Shown: positions 17,146-26,287, numbered from the stretch's first letter. The stretch is DNA of 64,000 nt from Hyphomicrobiales bacterium (GCA_022842205.1 JALHQA010000003.1:1-64000), one strand, 5' to 3'. Made by a program: numbers and translations. The notes: generated from the letters alone by a model not told the origin.

Positions 17146-18293
17146 TGACGCCGCCGGAGGACTCTCCGCTTCGTATTCTCCACATATTCCGGGCACCCGT
17201 CGGTGGACTGTTCCGCTACGTGCAGGACGTCGCGCGCGGGCAGATCGCACGCGGGCATCAGGTCGGCATTCTCTGCGATTCGACCACGGGCGGCGTGCGC
17301 GCCGCGGCGGCTTTCGCCGATCTCGAGCCTTCGCTCGCTCTTGGCGTTCACCGCATCCCGATCACGCGCAATCCCGGCCCGGCCGATCTGAAGGCGATTG
17401 CATTCGTGCGCCGTCTGGTGCGCGAACAGCGCCCGGACATCATCCACGGCCACGGTTCGAAGGGCGGACTGCTGGCGCGCTTTCCGGCCTTTTTCGACCG
17501 CAACTGGCCAGCCTGCGTCTACACCTCGCACGGCGGCAGCTTCCACTTCCTGACGAATTCACCGCGCGACTGTCTCTATCGCGGCGTCGAATCGCTGATG
17601 GCGCTGAAGACCGACATGTTCCTCATGGAAAGCGCCTACATCGAACAGCGCATCCAGGAGAATATCGGTCCGCTCCGCCAGCCGGTCCGCGTAGTCCACC
17701 ACGGCGTCACGCCGCCGGAGTTCAAGCCGGTTCCGCTCGGCCCCGATCCCTACGACCTTCTCTATATCGGCGAAATGCGTGCGCTGAAGGGTGTGGACAT
17801 TCTGCTTGAGGCCCTCGCGAGCCTGAAGCGCGAAGGAAAACGCGTACGCGCGCTTCTCGTCGGCACCGGGCCGGACGAAGAAGCCTTCCATGCGCTTGCG
17901 CTGAAAAACGGGTTGCTGCCGGACGTCACCTTCGATCAGCCTCAGCCCATCCGCCAGGCCCTCGGTCGCGCCCGCATCATCGTCATCCCGTCACGGGGCG
18001 AATCGCTGTCCTATGTCGCACTGGAATCCGCCGCCGCCGCGATGCCGATGATCGCCACCGGAGTAGGCGGCATTCCGGAGATTTTCGGCCGCTATGCCGA
18101 CCGCCTCATTCCGCCCTCCGATGTGCCGGCTCTGGCGGGGGCCATTTCCGGCATGCTGGCCAAGACCGAGGATCAGCGCCGCGCCGAGGCCGCGGAGGTG
18201 CAGGCTCTCGTCCGCACCGGCTTTTCCTATGACGGCATGGTCGATGGAGGCCTTGCCGCCTATCGCACCGCCCTCGTCCATCGGGCCGGTTAA
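17145..18293 (+). CDS. GT4 family glycosyltransferase
   Basis: GT-B fold retaining glycosyltransferase, 382 aa, likely adding a sugar to the lipid-linked exopolysaccharide repeat. N-terminal LHIFRAPVGGLFRYVQDVA is the acceptor-side glycine loop. The C-terminal donor half has LLYIGEMRALKGVDILLEAL and the E-x7-E motif in SRGESLSYVALESAAAAMP. It is translationally coupled to the Wza-like gene. This is the only assembly glycosyltransferase in the locus apart from the initiating enzyme. Confidence 0.9.
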   Translation: MTPPEDSPLRILHIFRAPVGGLFRYVQDVARGQIARGHQVGILCDSTTGGVRAAAAFADLEPSLALGVHRIPITRNPGPADLKAIAFVRRLVREQRPDIIHGHGSKGGLLARFPAFFDRNWPACVYTSHGGSFHFLTNSPRDCLYRGVESLMALKTDMFLMESAYIEQRIQENIGPLRQPVRVVHHGVTPPEFKPVPLGPDPYDLLYIGEMRALKGVDILLEALASLKREGKRVRALLVGTGPDEEAFHALALKNGLLPDVTFDQPQPIRQALGRARIIVIPSRGESLSYVALESAAAAMPMIATGVGGIPEIFGRYADRLIPPSDVPALAGAISGMLAKTEDQRRAEAAEVQALVRTGFSYDGMVDGGLAAYRTALVHRAG

Positions 18294-18349
18294 ACCTTCT
18301 TCCACGGCTTTCCGCTAAACGCTCCGTTCAAGCAGCGGGAACCAGGACG

Positions 18350-19909
18350 ATGAACGCGCATAGCGGCGGCAGTGCAGGCACAATGGTGAAAGCGGACAGG
18401 CGACGCTCGGCGCGCCAGGAATCAAACGACCGCCGCACCACACCGCGCGAAGGCAAAGCCCTTTCGGACCTTGCCCGCCGCCTCTCCAGCGAGCCCGTCG
18501 CCTCCCGCCTATCGGCTTCCGTCATTTCCGGCGTCGTCCGCACGGTCGAGATTGTCGCCATCATGCTGTCCGGCGCCGTGGCGCTGGCCGTCTTCGCGCC
18601 GGACCAGCCGCAATGGGCATGGCTCGACATGCTGGTCCTGGCCGCCGTCGGCGTTCTGTCCGTCATTACGATGGAGAGCGCACATCTCTATTCCGTTCCG
18701 GTATTCCGCCGCGCCCGATCGCAAGCCATCCGCATCCTTGTGGCATGGACGTTTTCGGTATTCGTGCCGTGGCTCGGCCTGGCGCTTTTTGCGCTCGCCG
18801 GCTCTGGCGGAGGCTGGCTGTTGGCCTGGTGGGTCATCGGGCTTGCCATGCTCGCCGTCGACCGCATCATTGTTCATCTGCTCGTGCGGCGCTGGACACG
18901 CGACGGGCGCCTCACGCGCCGCACGGTCATCGTCGGCGGCGGCAAGCCGGGCGAAGACCTCATCAACGCCATCCGCGCCGACCGCACCACGGATGTCGAG
19001 ATGTGCGGCGTGTTCGATGATCGCGACGACACGCGCTCGCCCAACATGGTCGCCGGCCTGCCCAAGCTGGGCACGGTCGATGATCTCGTCGCCTTCGCGC
19101 GGCGCACACGCATCGACCTCGTCATCTTCACGATCCCGATCACCGCCGAAGGGCGCATCCTCGAAATGCTGAAGAAGCTGTCGGTACTGCCGGTGGACAT
19201 CCGCCTGTCGGCGCATACCAACAAGCTGCAATTCCGCCCGCGTTCCTATTCCTATGTCGGCAATGTTCCGGTGATCGACGTGTTCGACAAGCCGATCGCG
19301 GACTGGGACGTGGTGATGAAATGGATCTTCGACCGCGGCGTCGGCAGCCTCATGCTGCTTGCGCTGTCGCCGGTCATGCTGGCGACCGCCATCGCCATCA
19401 AGCTCGACTCCAAAGGCCCGGTTCTGTTTCGACAGAAGCGCTACGGCTTCAACAACGAGCTTATCGGCGTGTTCAAGTTCCGCTCGATGTATGCCGACAA
19501 GACCGATGCCTCGGCGCAGAAGCTGGTTACCAAGGGCGATCCGCGCGTCACACGCGTCGGCCGCTTCATCCGCAAGACATCGATCGACGAGCTGCCGCAG
19601 CTCTTCAACGTCGTCTTCACCGGTGACCTGTCGCTGGTCGGCCCGCGTCCGCATGCGGTCCACGCCAAAGCCGCCGAGCGGCGCTACGACGAAGCGGTCG
19701 ACGGATACTTTTCCCGCCATCGCGTGAAGCCGGGCATTACCGGGTGGGCGCAGATCAATGGCTGGCGCGGCGAGACCGACACCAACGAGAAGATCCAGCA
19801 ACGTGTCGAGCACGACCTCTATTACATCGAGAACTGGTCGATCCCGCTCGATCTGTACATATTGCTGAAGACGCCGGTTTCGCTGTTGAAATCCGAAAAC
19901 GCCTATTGA
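18350..19909 (+). CDS. Undecaprenyl-phosphate sugar phosphotransferase (WcaJ/ExoY type)
   Basis: Initiates exopolysaccharide synthesis by transferring a sugar-1-phosphate, often glucose-1-P, to undecaprenyl phosphate. 519 aa. Four N-terminal hydrophobic helices (about residues 65-185), a central CoA-binding-like Rossmann part (TVIVGGGKPGEDLI), a further membrane segment, and a C-terminal catalytic domain with KFRSMYAD, TSIDELPQLFNV, SLVGPRP and KPGITGWAQINGWRGET. An Arg/Lys-rich cytoplasmic N-terminus precedes TM1. Convergent with the O-antigen ligase gene; the stops abut. Confidence 0.92.
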   Translation: MNAHSGGSAGTMVKADRRRSARQESNDRRTTPREGKALSDLARRLSSEPVASRLSASVISGVVRTVEIVAIMLSGAVALAVFAPDQPQWAWLDMLVLAAVGVLSVITMESAHLYSVPVFRRARSQAIRILVAWTFSVFVPWLGLALFALAGSGGGWLLAWWVIGLAMLAVDRIIVHLLVRRWTRDGRLTRRTVIVGGGKPGEDLINAIRADRTTDVEMCGVFDDRDDTRSPNMVAGLPKLGTVDDLVAFARRTRIDLVIFTIPITAEGRILEMLKKLSVLPVDIRLSAHTNKLQFRPRSYSYVGNVPVIDVFDKPIADWDVVMKWIFDRGVGSLMLLALSPVMLATAIAIKLDSKGPVLFRQKRYGFNNELIGVFKFRSMYADKTDASAQKLVTKGDPRVTRVGRFIRKTSIDELPQLFNVVFTGDLSLVGPRPHAVHAKAAERRYDEAVDGYFSRHRVKPGITGWAQINGWRGETDTNEKIQQRVEHDLYYIENWSIPLDLYILLKTPVSLLKSENAY

Positions 19910-21139
19910 TCAGCTGCGCGCCGGAAGGGCGGTGGGATATGCCGTCACTTGCCGCGCGGGGTAGATGTTCATGCCCCACACCATGCCGGCGAATATCCAG
20001 AGAGGGCGCCAGTGTTCGCCCTCGTGCAGCGTGGCGCCGAACACGGTGGACAGGAAGCACATGAACATCAAAGTCGGCAGCGGATCGTCCGTCGCTCTCT
20101 GATTTCGCACATAGTGCGCCACCGTGAACGTAAAGAACGCGATCCAGGCCAGCCCGCCGATCCATCCGTAAAGCAGGAACGAGCCGATCCAGATGTTGTG
20201 GATCGGCTCGACGAAAATCTTCTCGTCCTGCACGACACCGATGCCGAGCGGATTGTCGATGATGATCGGCACCGCCCGTTCGTAGCGCGCGTAGCGGCCC
20301 TCGCGCCCGAGATCGTAGGCCTTCGCGACGGTCAGGCGGTCCTCGAGCAGCTTCGTGAACTCCGGGCCGCCAAACGCGAAGAGCAGCACGACAACCATGC
20401 CGAATCCGGCCAGCGCCGCGAGCCCCATCGCGATCAGACGCAGCGGCGTGTGGCGGTTGACATAGGCGATGTACATGCCGCCGCAGATGATGAGCGACAT
20501 GATGCCGGAGCGCGAGAACGACAGCATAAGGCCGACCGTGATGTAGCCCGCGACCCCCATGACAAAGAGCTTCCAGCGTGAGCGCGGCAGAAGATACAGG
20601 CACGCGATCGCTCCGGGCACGAGGAAGGCGCAGTACATGTTCGGATCGTTGATGATGCCCTTGGCACGGCCATAGGACGACAGAAGCTCGATGCCGGTGG
20701 CAAAGCCGGCAATGCCGAGCGTCGCCGCGACGACGCAGGACGCGACATAGACTTTCAGCAGCAGGATGAAATGGCGGTGCTGCCAGCTCATTGCCATCAG
20801 GCAGACGAGAAAGCCGAGCAGCACGACATAGGTCTTCTGGAAGATCTCGAACTTCACTTCGGGATCGCGCCAGACATCGGTCGAGGCGATGTAGAACGAC
20901 AGGCACCACGTGCCCATCACCAGCAGCATCAGGAGAAAATTGCGCGTGATCTTCTGATTGACGAGCGGCGTCAGGCCCATCGCCGCGACGAACGCCATGT
21001 CGACCGGCGCGGGTTTCGGCAGCGTGTAGAACATCAGGAACACGCCGGTGAAGAACACGAAGTTCCGCACCTGCCACATGAAGCCCTGGCCGTTGACCGG
21101 TTCTTCAAAGACGCCGCTGACTGGAATCGGCTGGTTCAT
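19910..21139 (-). CDS. O-antigen ligase / Wzy-type polymerase family protein
   Basis: Polytopic membrane protein, 409 aa with about ten helices and a periplasmic loop near residues 265-310 (RYARYERAVPIIIDNPLGIG). This fits the Wzy_C/WaaL family, which polymerises repeat units or ligates glycans. The loop position and the lack of a lipid-A core locus favour a polymerase role in this cluster, but the two functions cannot be separated by sequence. GGTGGAGAG precedes the ATG. Confidence 0.85.
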   Translation of the reverse strand: MNQPIPVSGVFEEPVNGQGFMWQVRNFVFFTGVFLMFYTLPKPAPVDMAFVAAMGLTPLVNQKITRNFLLMLLVMGTWCLSFYIASTDVWRDPEVKFEIFQKTYVVLLGFLVCLMAMSWQHRHFILLLKVYVASCVVAATLGIAGFATGIELLSSYGRAKGIINDPNMYCAFLVPGAIACLYLLPRSRWKLFVMGVAGYITVGLMLSFSRSGIMSLIICGGMYIAYVNRHTPLRLIAMGLAALAGFGMVVVLLFAFGGPEFTKLLEDRLTVAKAYDLGREGRYARYERAVPIIIDNPLGIGVVQDEKIFVEPIHNIWIGSFLLYGWIGGLAWIAFFTFTVAHYVRNQRATDDPLPTLMFMCFLSTVFGATLHEGEHWRPLWIFAGMVWGMNIYPARQVTAYPTALPARS

Positions 21140-21175
21140 CCGCTCTCCACCTGAAGCCGGTGTAGAGCAGAGGGG

Positions 21176-21193
21176 TTAACCAATATTAACCAT
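21176..21193. promoter_or_regulatory. Tandem TTAACC motifs upstream of the O-antigen ligase gene
   Basis: TTAACC (21176-21181) and TTAACCAT (21186-21193) occur as direct repeats with six bases between the TTAA cores, in the short gap between murJ and the ligase gene. The layout is near the CtrA full site (TTAA-N7-TTAA) but one base short. Confidence 0.35.
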
Positions 21194-21196
21194 GAT

Positions 21197-22708
21197 CTAG
21201 AGAGAGCGGCGGATAATGCGGAAGCCGAGCGCGATGACGGCGATGTAGGCAACGCCCGCCGCGGTCAGAATAACGCCGACCGGAAGAAGTCCCGGCAGCG
21301 CCGCGACTGGCGATGGCAGCGTGGCGGCCCATGGCTGCAAACCCACGATAATCGCAAGGACCGCAAAGGTTCCGGCGGCGGCCAGCAGCGTCATGCGGAC
21401 GAACCGTTTGTCGGGCGCGAACATGTCGCCCTTTGCGAGAAGCACCGCGAGCAGAAGCGCGTTGACCCAGGCGCCCACCGATGTCGCAAGCGCGAGGCCC
21501 GCATGCGCCATCGTGCCGACAAGCGCGATCTTCAGCGCGATGTTGATGAGGATGGAGATGCCGAGCACCTTCACCGGCGTCGCGGTGTTGCCCCGCGCAT
21601 GGAACGCCGGCGTCAGCGCGCGCACCGCCACCACCGCCGTCAGGCCGACCGCATAGGCCTCCAGAGCCCGGGCCGAGCCTTCGACCGCAATCTGGTCGAA
21701 CGCGCCGCGTCCGAACAAGAGCGCCAGCACAGGCTCCGCCATCAGCAGGAACACCGCGACGCATGGCAAGGTCAGGACGATGATGCCTTCAAGCGCGCGA
21801 TTGAGGCTGTGTCGCGCGCCCGCTTCGTTCTTCGCCGCGACTTTTTTCGACAGATCCGGGAGCAGAACGACACCGATGGCGATGCCGATGACGGCCAGCG
21901 GCAGCTGGTACAGACGATCGGCGTAATAGAGATACGACACCGAGCCGGACGGCAGCAGCGTGGCGATGATCGTGTCGGCGAACATCGCAAGCTGCACACC
22001 GGCGGAGCCAAGAACCGCCGGTCCGAACGCGCGCAGAAATTTCCGCACATCCTTCGTCAGTTTCGGCGGCTGGAACGAAAGCCCCCTGCCCGATTTCCAG
22101 AGATCGGCCGCGACCCAGGCCAGTTCAACGAAGCCGGCCGCCAGCACGCCCCAGGCCAGTGCATGTGCCGCCGTCGGAAAATGCGGCGCCAGAAACAGCG
22201 CCACGATCATGCAGATGTTGAGCAGGATCGGCGCGGAGGCCGCGGCGGCGAAGCGTCCGTGTGCGTTCAGAACGCCGGACATCAGCGTCACGATGGAGAT
22301 CAGCGCCAGATAGCCGAAGGTGATGCGCGTCAGCGTCACCGTCAGTTCGAACTGTCCGCCCCCGAAGCCCGGCGCCAGCAGCCGCACCAGCCACGGCATG
22401 CCCAGCAGCGCGAGCGCCAGCACCACGATCTGCACCAGCGAGACGAGGGTCAGGATCGTGCCACCGAAGCGGCGCGCCGCGACGTCCCCCTGCTCGGTCA
22501 GAACCGCGGAATAGCGCGGCACAAAGGCGGCATTAAATGCGCCCTCTGCGAAGATGGCCCGGAAGTGATTGGGCAGACGGAAGGCCACCATGAAGGCGTC
22601 GGCAAGCGGCCCGGCGCCCAGCACCGCGGCCATCACCGCATCGCGGACAAAGCCGAACGCGCGGGAAACGAGCGTCAGCCCGCCGACCGAGGCCGCATTG
22701 CGCCACAC
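21197..22708 (-). CDS. murJ: Lipid II flippase MurJ (MviN)
   Basis: Flips lipid II across the inner membrane for peptidoglycan synthesis; MOP superfamily, 503 aa and about fourteen helices. Diagnostic N-terminus: LTLVSRAFGFVRDAVMAAVL then ADAFMVAFRLPN. Start is GTG (VWRNAASV) with GGGGAGG about eight bases upstream. It lies next to the exopolysaccharide locus, which has no Wzx of its own. MurJ is normally an essential single-copy gene, so it should not be re-assigned as Wzx without test. Confidence 0.94.
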   Translation of the reverse strand: MWRNAASVGGLTLVSRAFGFVRDAVMAAVLGAGPLADAFMVAFRLPNHFRAIFAEGAFNAAFVPRYSAVLTEQGDVAARRFGGTILTLVSLVQIVVLALALLGMPWLVRLLAPGFGGGQFELTVTLTRITFGYLALISIVTLMSGVLNAHGRFAAAASAPILLNICMIVALFLAPHFPTAAHALAWGVLAAGFVELAWVAADLWKSGRGLSFQPPKLTKDVRKFLRAFGPAVLGSAGVQLAMFADTIIATLLPSGSVSYLYYADRLYQLPLAVIGIAIGVVLLPDLSKKVAAKNEAGARHSLNRALEGIIVLTLPCVAVFLLMAEPVLALLFGRGAFDQIAVEGSARALEAYAVGLTAVVAVRALTPAFHARGNTATPVKVLGISILINIALKIALVGTMAHAGLALATSVGAWVNALLLAVLLAKGDMFAPDKRFVRMTLLAAAGTFAVLAIIVGLQPWAATLPSPVAALPGLLPVGVILTAAGVAYIAVIALGFRIIRRSL

Positions 22709-22794
22709 GCCGAATCCTCCCCGGATGCCCCTGCGCCGCTGGGTTTAGCGGGTTTTGCCGGGCGGGGCCACATGGCGCGCCGGCGCATGGGAAA

Positions 22795-23721
22795 TTACCG
22801 CCCCTTGCCCTTCGGCGACTTTGGTTTCGTCCGTGATGCGGCCTTGGGTTTTGCCCTGGCCGGAACCGTCGGCATGGCCGCCAGCGCGGCCCGCTCCGCC
22901 TTCAGTTCCGCGATGTCCTTACGGATAGCGCGCAGCGTCTGGCCGATCTCGGCGTCGATGTCGTGGCGCAGTTCCTGGTCGCGGGTCATCTCTTCTTCCG
23001 CGACGGCAGCGCGCACGCCGCTCTGCATCGAGTCGACGATGACGGCGACGACGAGGTTCAGCACCGCGAAGGTCGCGATCAGCACATACGGCACGAAGAA
23101 CAGCCAGGCCCAGGGATGCACGGGCAGGATCTCGCGCATGATGTCGGCCCAGCCCTCGAGGGTGAGGATCTGGAACAGCGTCAGCAACGAAGCCCAGAGA
23201 TCGCCGAACCACTGCGGAAATGTCGCGCTGAACAGACGCGTCGCGATCACCGCGCCGACATAGAGCACCAGCATAAGCAGCGCCGCGACGGAGACCATGC
23301 TCGGCAGTGCGCGCAGCAGCGCATCGACCACCGCGCGCAGCGACGGCAGTACCGAGACAAGCCTGAGAACCCGGAGCACGCGAAGCGCACGCAGGGCCGA
23401 CAGGCTGCCCGTCGCGGGCAGCAGCGCGATCCCGATGACGACAAAGTCGAACACTGACCATGCATCGCGGAAAAAGCGCGACGGTCCGAAGATGGCGAGG
23501 CGCACGACGATCTCGGCGACGAAAATCCAGAGGATGATGCCGTCGAGCGCCATCAGCAGCTCGCCATACCGGGCGTAGACCGACGGAATGGCTTCGAGGC
23601 CGAAAATCACCGCGTTGACGAGGATCAGCCCGACGATCGCCGTCTGGAACGGCGGGGCGTCGAGGAAGGTGGTCAGGCGGTTGCGGAGGTCGATTTGGGA
23701 AGCGGGAGCGGCGGACGCCAT
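22795..23721 (-). CDS. Voltage-gated ion channel (NaChBac-like / ion transporter)
   Basis: Single-repeat six-helix cation channel, 308 aa. S4 is clear, with Arg every third residue: LRALRVLRVLRLVSVLPSLR (about residues 105-125). The pore loop reads LTLFQILTLEGWADIM; LEGW sits where NaChBac has LESW, so Na+ or Ca2+ selectivity is plausible. A coiled-coil C-terminus (EIGQTLRAIRKDIAELKAE) probably tetramerises the channel, followed by a Lys/Pro-rich tail. Start chosen at MASAAPASQID; the open frame further upstream only reads through tRNA-Pro. Confidence 0.9.
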   Translation of the reverse strand: MASAAPASQIDLRNRLTTFLDAPPFQTAIVGLILVNAVIFGLEAIPSVYARYGELLMALDGIILWIFVAEIVVRLAIFGPSRFFRDAWSVFDFVVIGIALLPATGSLSALRALRVLRVLRLVSVLPSLRAVVDALLRALPSMVSVAALLMLVLYVGAVIATRLFSATFPQWFGDLWASLLTLFQILTLEGWADIMREILPVHPWAWLFFVPYVLIATFAVLNLVVAVIVDSMQSGVRAAVAEEEMTRDQELRHDIDAEIGQTLRAIRKDIAELKAERAALAAMPTVPARAKPKAASRTKPKSPKGKGR

Positions 23722-23747
23722 TGGAACCCTGGCAGGTACGGAAAAGA

Positions 23748-23825
23748 TGGTCGGGGCGGCGGGATTCGAACCCACGACCCCTTGTCCCCCAGACAAGTGC
23801 GCTAACCGGGCTGCGCTACGCCCCG
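23748..23825 (-). tRNA. tRNA-Pro (anticodon GGG)
   Basis: On the minus strand the acceptor CGGGGCG pairs perfectly with CGCCCCG. The anticodon stem-loop is CTTGT-CTGGGGG-ACAAG, giving GGG. The T arm contains GGTTCGAATCC, and CCA is encoded at the 3' end. Length is 78 including CCA. It lies just upstream of the ion-channel gene. I see no integrase or repeated 3' end nearby that would mark it as an attachment site. Confidence 0.95.
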
Positions 23826-23874
23826 ACACGGGCAGAGACTTAAGGGATCGGGAGAAGGAAGGGAAGCGACCTGC

Positions 23875-24108
23875 TTACTTTTCTTCGGCGAGTACGTGAA
23901 TGGAGGTAGCGGACTCCGGGCTGTCGGCTACCCCGGAAACCTCGTAACGCACCCCCTCATGCTCAACAGTGTCGCCGGGCACGGGAGCGTAAAACCCTTC
24001 CTTGACGACGCCCTTGTCGACGCGTTCGGTCGAGCCGTCCTTATGGACGATCACGAGGCCCATCCGGCCGGTCACGGGCTTTTTCGGAGTGTTTTCGAAA
24101 ACACGCAT
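23875..24108 (-). CDS. Small conserved-looking hypothetical protein
   Basis: 77 aa, not recognised. The sequence MRVFENTPKKPVTGRMG, then HKDGSTERVDKGVVKEGFYAP, reads like a small beta-rich domain with no membrane segment. A near-perfect Shine-Dalgarno GGAGGAG lies five bases before the ATG at 24108, which strongly supports this start over the longer frame. It ends about 50 bp from the tRNA-Pro 5' end. The beta-barrel gene lies upstream on the same strand. Confidence 0.65.
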   Translation of the reverse strand: MRVFENTPKKPVTGRMGLVIVHKDGSTERVDKGVVKEGFYAPVPGDTVEHEGVRYEVSGVADSPESATSIHVLAEEK

Positions 24109-24167
24109 GATCGCTCCTCCAATCGAGGGAAACGCGCCGTTCCGCCGCCGGTTCCCCGGTGGCTCCC

Positions 24168-24971
24168 TCAGAAACGGGAACTCAACCCCAATTTGACGGT
24201 GTTCAAAGAGATGTCGGCCGTCGGCGAGGCCGTGGGGTCGGTACAAACGCACACCTCAAGGTCCAGCGAGCCAAGATCGACATGCTGATATTCCAGCTTC
24301 ACCGACATGTTTTGGGCGAAGGCGTATTCGGCGCCGATTCCCACCGTCCAGCCGACAAGATCGTCCTTGCCATAAAAATCGCCCAGAAATTCCGCCGTGC
24401 TTCCGTCTCGGACAACCTGGCTCAAAACCAGTGAAGCGAAACTGACCTCCGCCCGCGCCGCGCCCGCCGAGGCGAAAAGCAGTAACGGTCCAATCGCCCG
24501 GCCTCCCCTGACTCTCAGCACCTGCAGGGCACCAATGTCGAGGCTTGTCTCACTGAGCATTATGGCCGCCGACCCTGAGAGATCATCGGCCACCATCATG
24601 CTGATGGCATCACCGCCGATGCCCGGGTTGGAGATGTCCGCCTCCACACCCAGTACCCACATGCCCGATTGCCAGTTCCAGCCCAGCTGGAAACCATAGC
24701 CGACACCGTGGTCGGGGTTTCCGCTCTCCGCCTCCATCACGACCATCCAGTCGCTGGCGCCAAATCCGCTCAGCACGTCCTGGGGCGTGACGAATGGATC
24801 GGGATCCACATCCCAATCGCTGAAAGAGTAATCGAAGCCCGACGCGGAATCGGAGCCTGCATAGTCGCTGTAGGTGATGTAGGAGCCGAAATAGAAACCG
24901 GACCAGTCGCGCGCGAACACCGTGGAACTCCACGCCATCGCGAGCGCCGCCGTCAAAAGCCAGATTCTCAT
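24168..24971 (-). CDS. Outer-membrane beta-barrel (porin-like/Opa-type) protein
   Basis: 267 aa with a Sec signal (MRIWLLTAALAMAWSSTVFA). The mature protein begins RDWSGFYFGSY, the pattern of small alphaproteobacterial outer-membrane barrels such as Omp25/31. Alternating amphipathic strands end in KLGLSSRF, a C-terminal Phe for BAM recognition. The first loop is unusually acidic and Asp/Ser-rich (about residues 35-60). Function is probably structural or surface exposed. Confidence 0.8.
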   Translation of the reverse strand: MRIWLLTAALAMAWSSTVFARDWSGFYFGSYITYSDYAGSDSASGFDYSFSDWDVDPDPFVTPQDVLSGFGASDWMVVMEAESGNPDHGVGYGFQLGWNWQSGMWVLGVEADISNPGIGGDAISMMVADDLSGSAAIMLSETSLDIGALQVLRVRGGRAIGPLLLFASAGAARAEVSFASLVLSQVVRDGSTAEFLGDFYGKDDLVGWTVGIGAEYAFAQNMSVKLEYQHVDLGSLDLEVCVCTDPTASPTADISLNTVKLGLSSRF

Positions 24972-25070
24972 GGGTCCGCCTCATTGGCGAAGCTAGCCCT
25001 GCACGACAGGGTTGTCGCTGGCTGAACCGGGCCGTCCCCACATTCCCTGCGGGTTACCGGCCGGCGGTGT

Positions 25071-25862
25071 TTAGCTGGCGCCGTCGAGCGCGCGCCGGAG
25101 CTGGGTCAGTTCACGCAAGGCCTGTTCCAGCTTCTTGCGCTGATCGTCCGAGAGGCCGGAAGGTTCCTCTTCTTCCTCATCGGATTCTTCGTCCTCTTCG
25201 CTTTCTTCCTCTTCTTCTTCCTCTTCTTCTTCCTCTTCTTCTTCTTCCTCTTCTTCTTCCTCCTCTTCTTCTTCTTCTTCCTCGTCGTCTTCGCCTTCCG
25301 CGTCTTCTTCTTCTTCTTCTTCGGACTCCTCATCCTCTTCGTCGGAATCCTCGTCGTCGTCGGCCTCTTCGTCTTCGGCGGTTTCTTCCTCGTCCTCCTC
25401 GAGGTCTTCGCCCTCCTCCTCTTCCGTCTCATTAACGTTCAGCCGGCGCGCGGACCCGCCTGCGCCGCGCGCATAGGCTTCGGGGCCGTCGTCGCCGGGT
25501 TGGAAAAGAGGTTCGAGGCCGCGCGGACGGTCGGCTTTCGGCGCATAGGCTTCAGGGCCGCCCGACGAGAGCTTTTTCGGCTCCGAGACGTCGTCGCGCC
25601 ACAGCCCCATGACGTGCCGGATACCCTGCTCGCGCAGAATCCGCTGCACGCCCTTGATCGTGTAGCCTTCGCCGTACAGCAGATGCTTGATGCCGCGCAG
25701 CAGATGCACGTCGTCGGGGCGGTAATAACGCCGCCCTCCGCCGCGCTTCAGCGGCTTGATCTGGCTGAACCGCGTCTCCCAGAAGCGCAGCACGTGCTGA
25801 GGAAGCTCGAGATCGTCAGCAACCTCGCTGATGGTACGAAACGCGTCCGGTGACTTCTCCAT
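25071..25862 (-). CDS. MerR family regulator with long Glu-rich C-terminal tail
   Basis: 263 aa. The N-terminal winged helix (residues 8-80: [20 protein letters not shown], then [15 protein letters not shown]) is a MerR DNA-binding domain of the type usually found beside ihfA in alphaproteobacteria. There is no effector Cys motif. From about residue 140 to 237 the protein is almost entirely Glu/Asp with Ser, coded by runs of GAA/GAG triplets (25153-25440). A short Gln/Leu-rich helix ends it. The acidic tail may be disordered or mimic DNA. Confidence 0.88.
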   Translation of the reverse strand: MEKSPDAFRTISEVADDLELPQHVLRFWETRFSQIKPLKRGGGRRYYRPDDVHLLRGIKHLLYGEGYTIKGVQRILREQGIRHVMGLWRDDVSEPKKLSSGGPEAYAPKADRPRGLEPLFQPGDDGPEAYARGAGGSARRLNVNETEEEEGEDLEEDEEETAEDEEADDDEDSDEEDEESEEEEEEDAEGEDDEEEEEEEEEEEEEEEEEEEEEEEEEEESEEDEESDEEEEEPSGLSDDQRKKLEQALRELTQLRRALDGAS

Positions 25863-25893
25863 TTTCTAAGCCGACACCGATTCGATCCGCGCT

Positions 25894-26208
25894 TCAATCC
25901 TCCTCGGCGGTTACCTCTTCCCCGTTTATGCGGCCCTTCAGGATATTGCTCGGTTTGAACACGAGCACCTTCCGCGGCGGAATTGGCACTTCCTGCCCGC
26001 TCTTCGGATTGCGTCCGACGCGCTGGCCCTTTCCGCGCACGACGAAGGACCCGAACGAAGACAGTTTAACCACCTCGCCCTTTTCCAGGGTATCGGCGAT
26101 TTCATCCAAAACCATCTCGACGAGCGCCGCCGATTCAGTACGCGACAGCCCCACTTTTTGATACACGGCCTCGCTGAGATCGGCGCGTGTCACGGTCTTT
26201 GTGGTCAT
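25894..26208 (-). CDS. ihfA: Integration host factor subunit alpha
   Basis: DNA-bending nucleoid protein that forms a heterodimer with IhfB. 104 aa. Family signature: [17 protein letters not shown] at the N-terminus, [20 protein letters not shown] and [13 protein letters not shown] around the DNA-intercalating Pro. The partner gene is not in the window. It lies between fabH and the MerR gene, a conserved arrangement in this class. Confidence 0.95.
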   Translation of the reverse strand: MTTKTVTRADLSEAVYQKVGLSRTESAALVEMVLDEIADTLEKGEVVKLSSFGSFVVRGKGQRVGRNPKSGQEVPIPPRKVLVFKPSNILKGRINGEEVTAEED

Positions 26209-26287
26209 GGTTCCTCCCGGGAACGTTTTTGTTCGTTACCACAGGTAAGAGCCTAGACTTCTTCTACAATTGGTCAACGGATAATCG

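Noticed and set aside
23748-23825. tRNA-Pro as an integration site for a mobile element
   Set aside because: No integrase, no repeated tRNA 3' end and no change of gene content typical of an island next to it.
23722-23829. N-terminal extension of the ion-channel gene
   Set aside because: The extra codons read through the complete tRNA-Pro gene. The real start is inside at 23721.
25153-25440. CRISPR-like or satellite repeat
   Set aside because: The periodicity is a coding triplet repeat inside the MerR gene, with no spacers.
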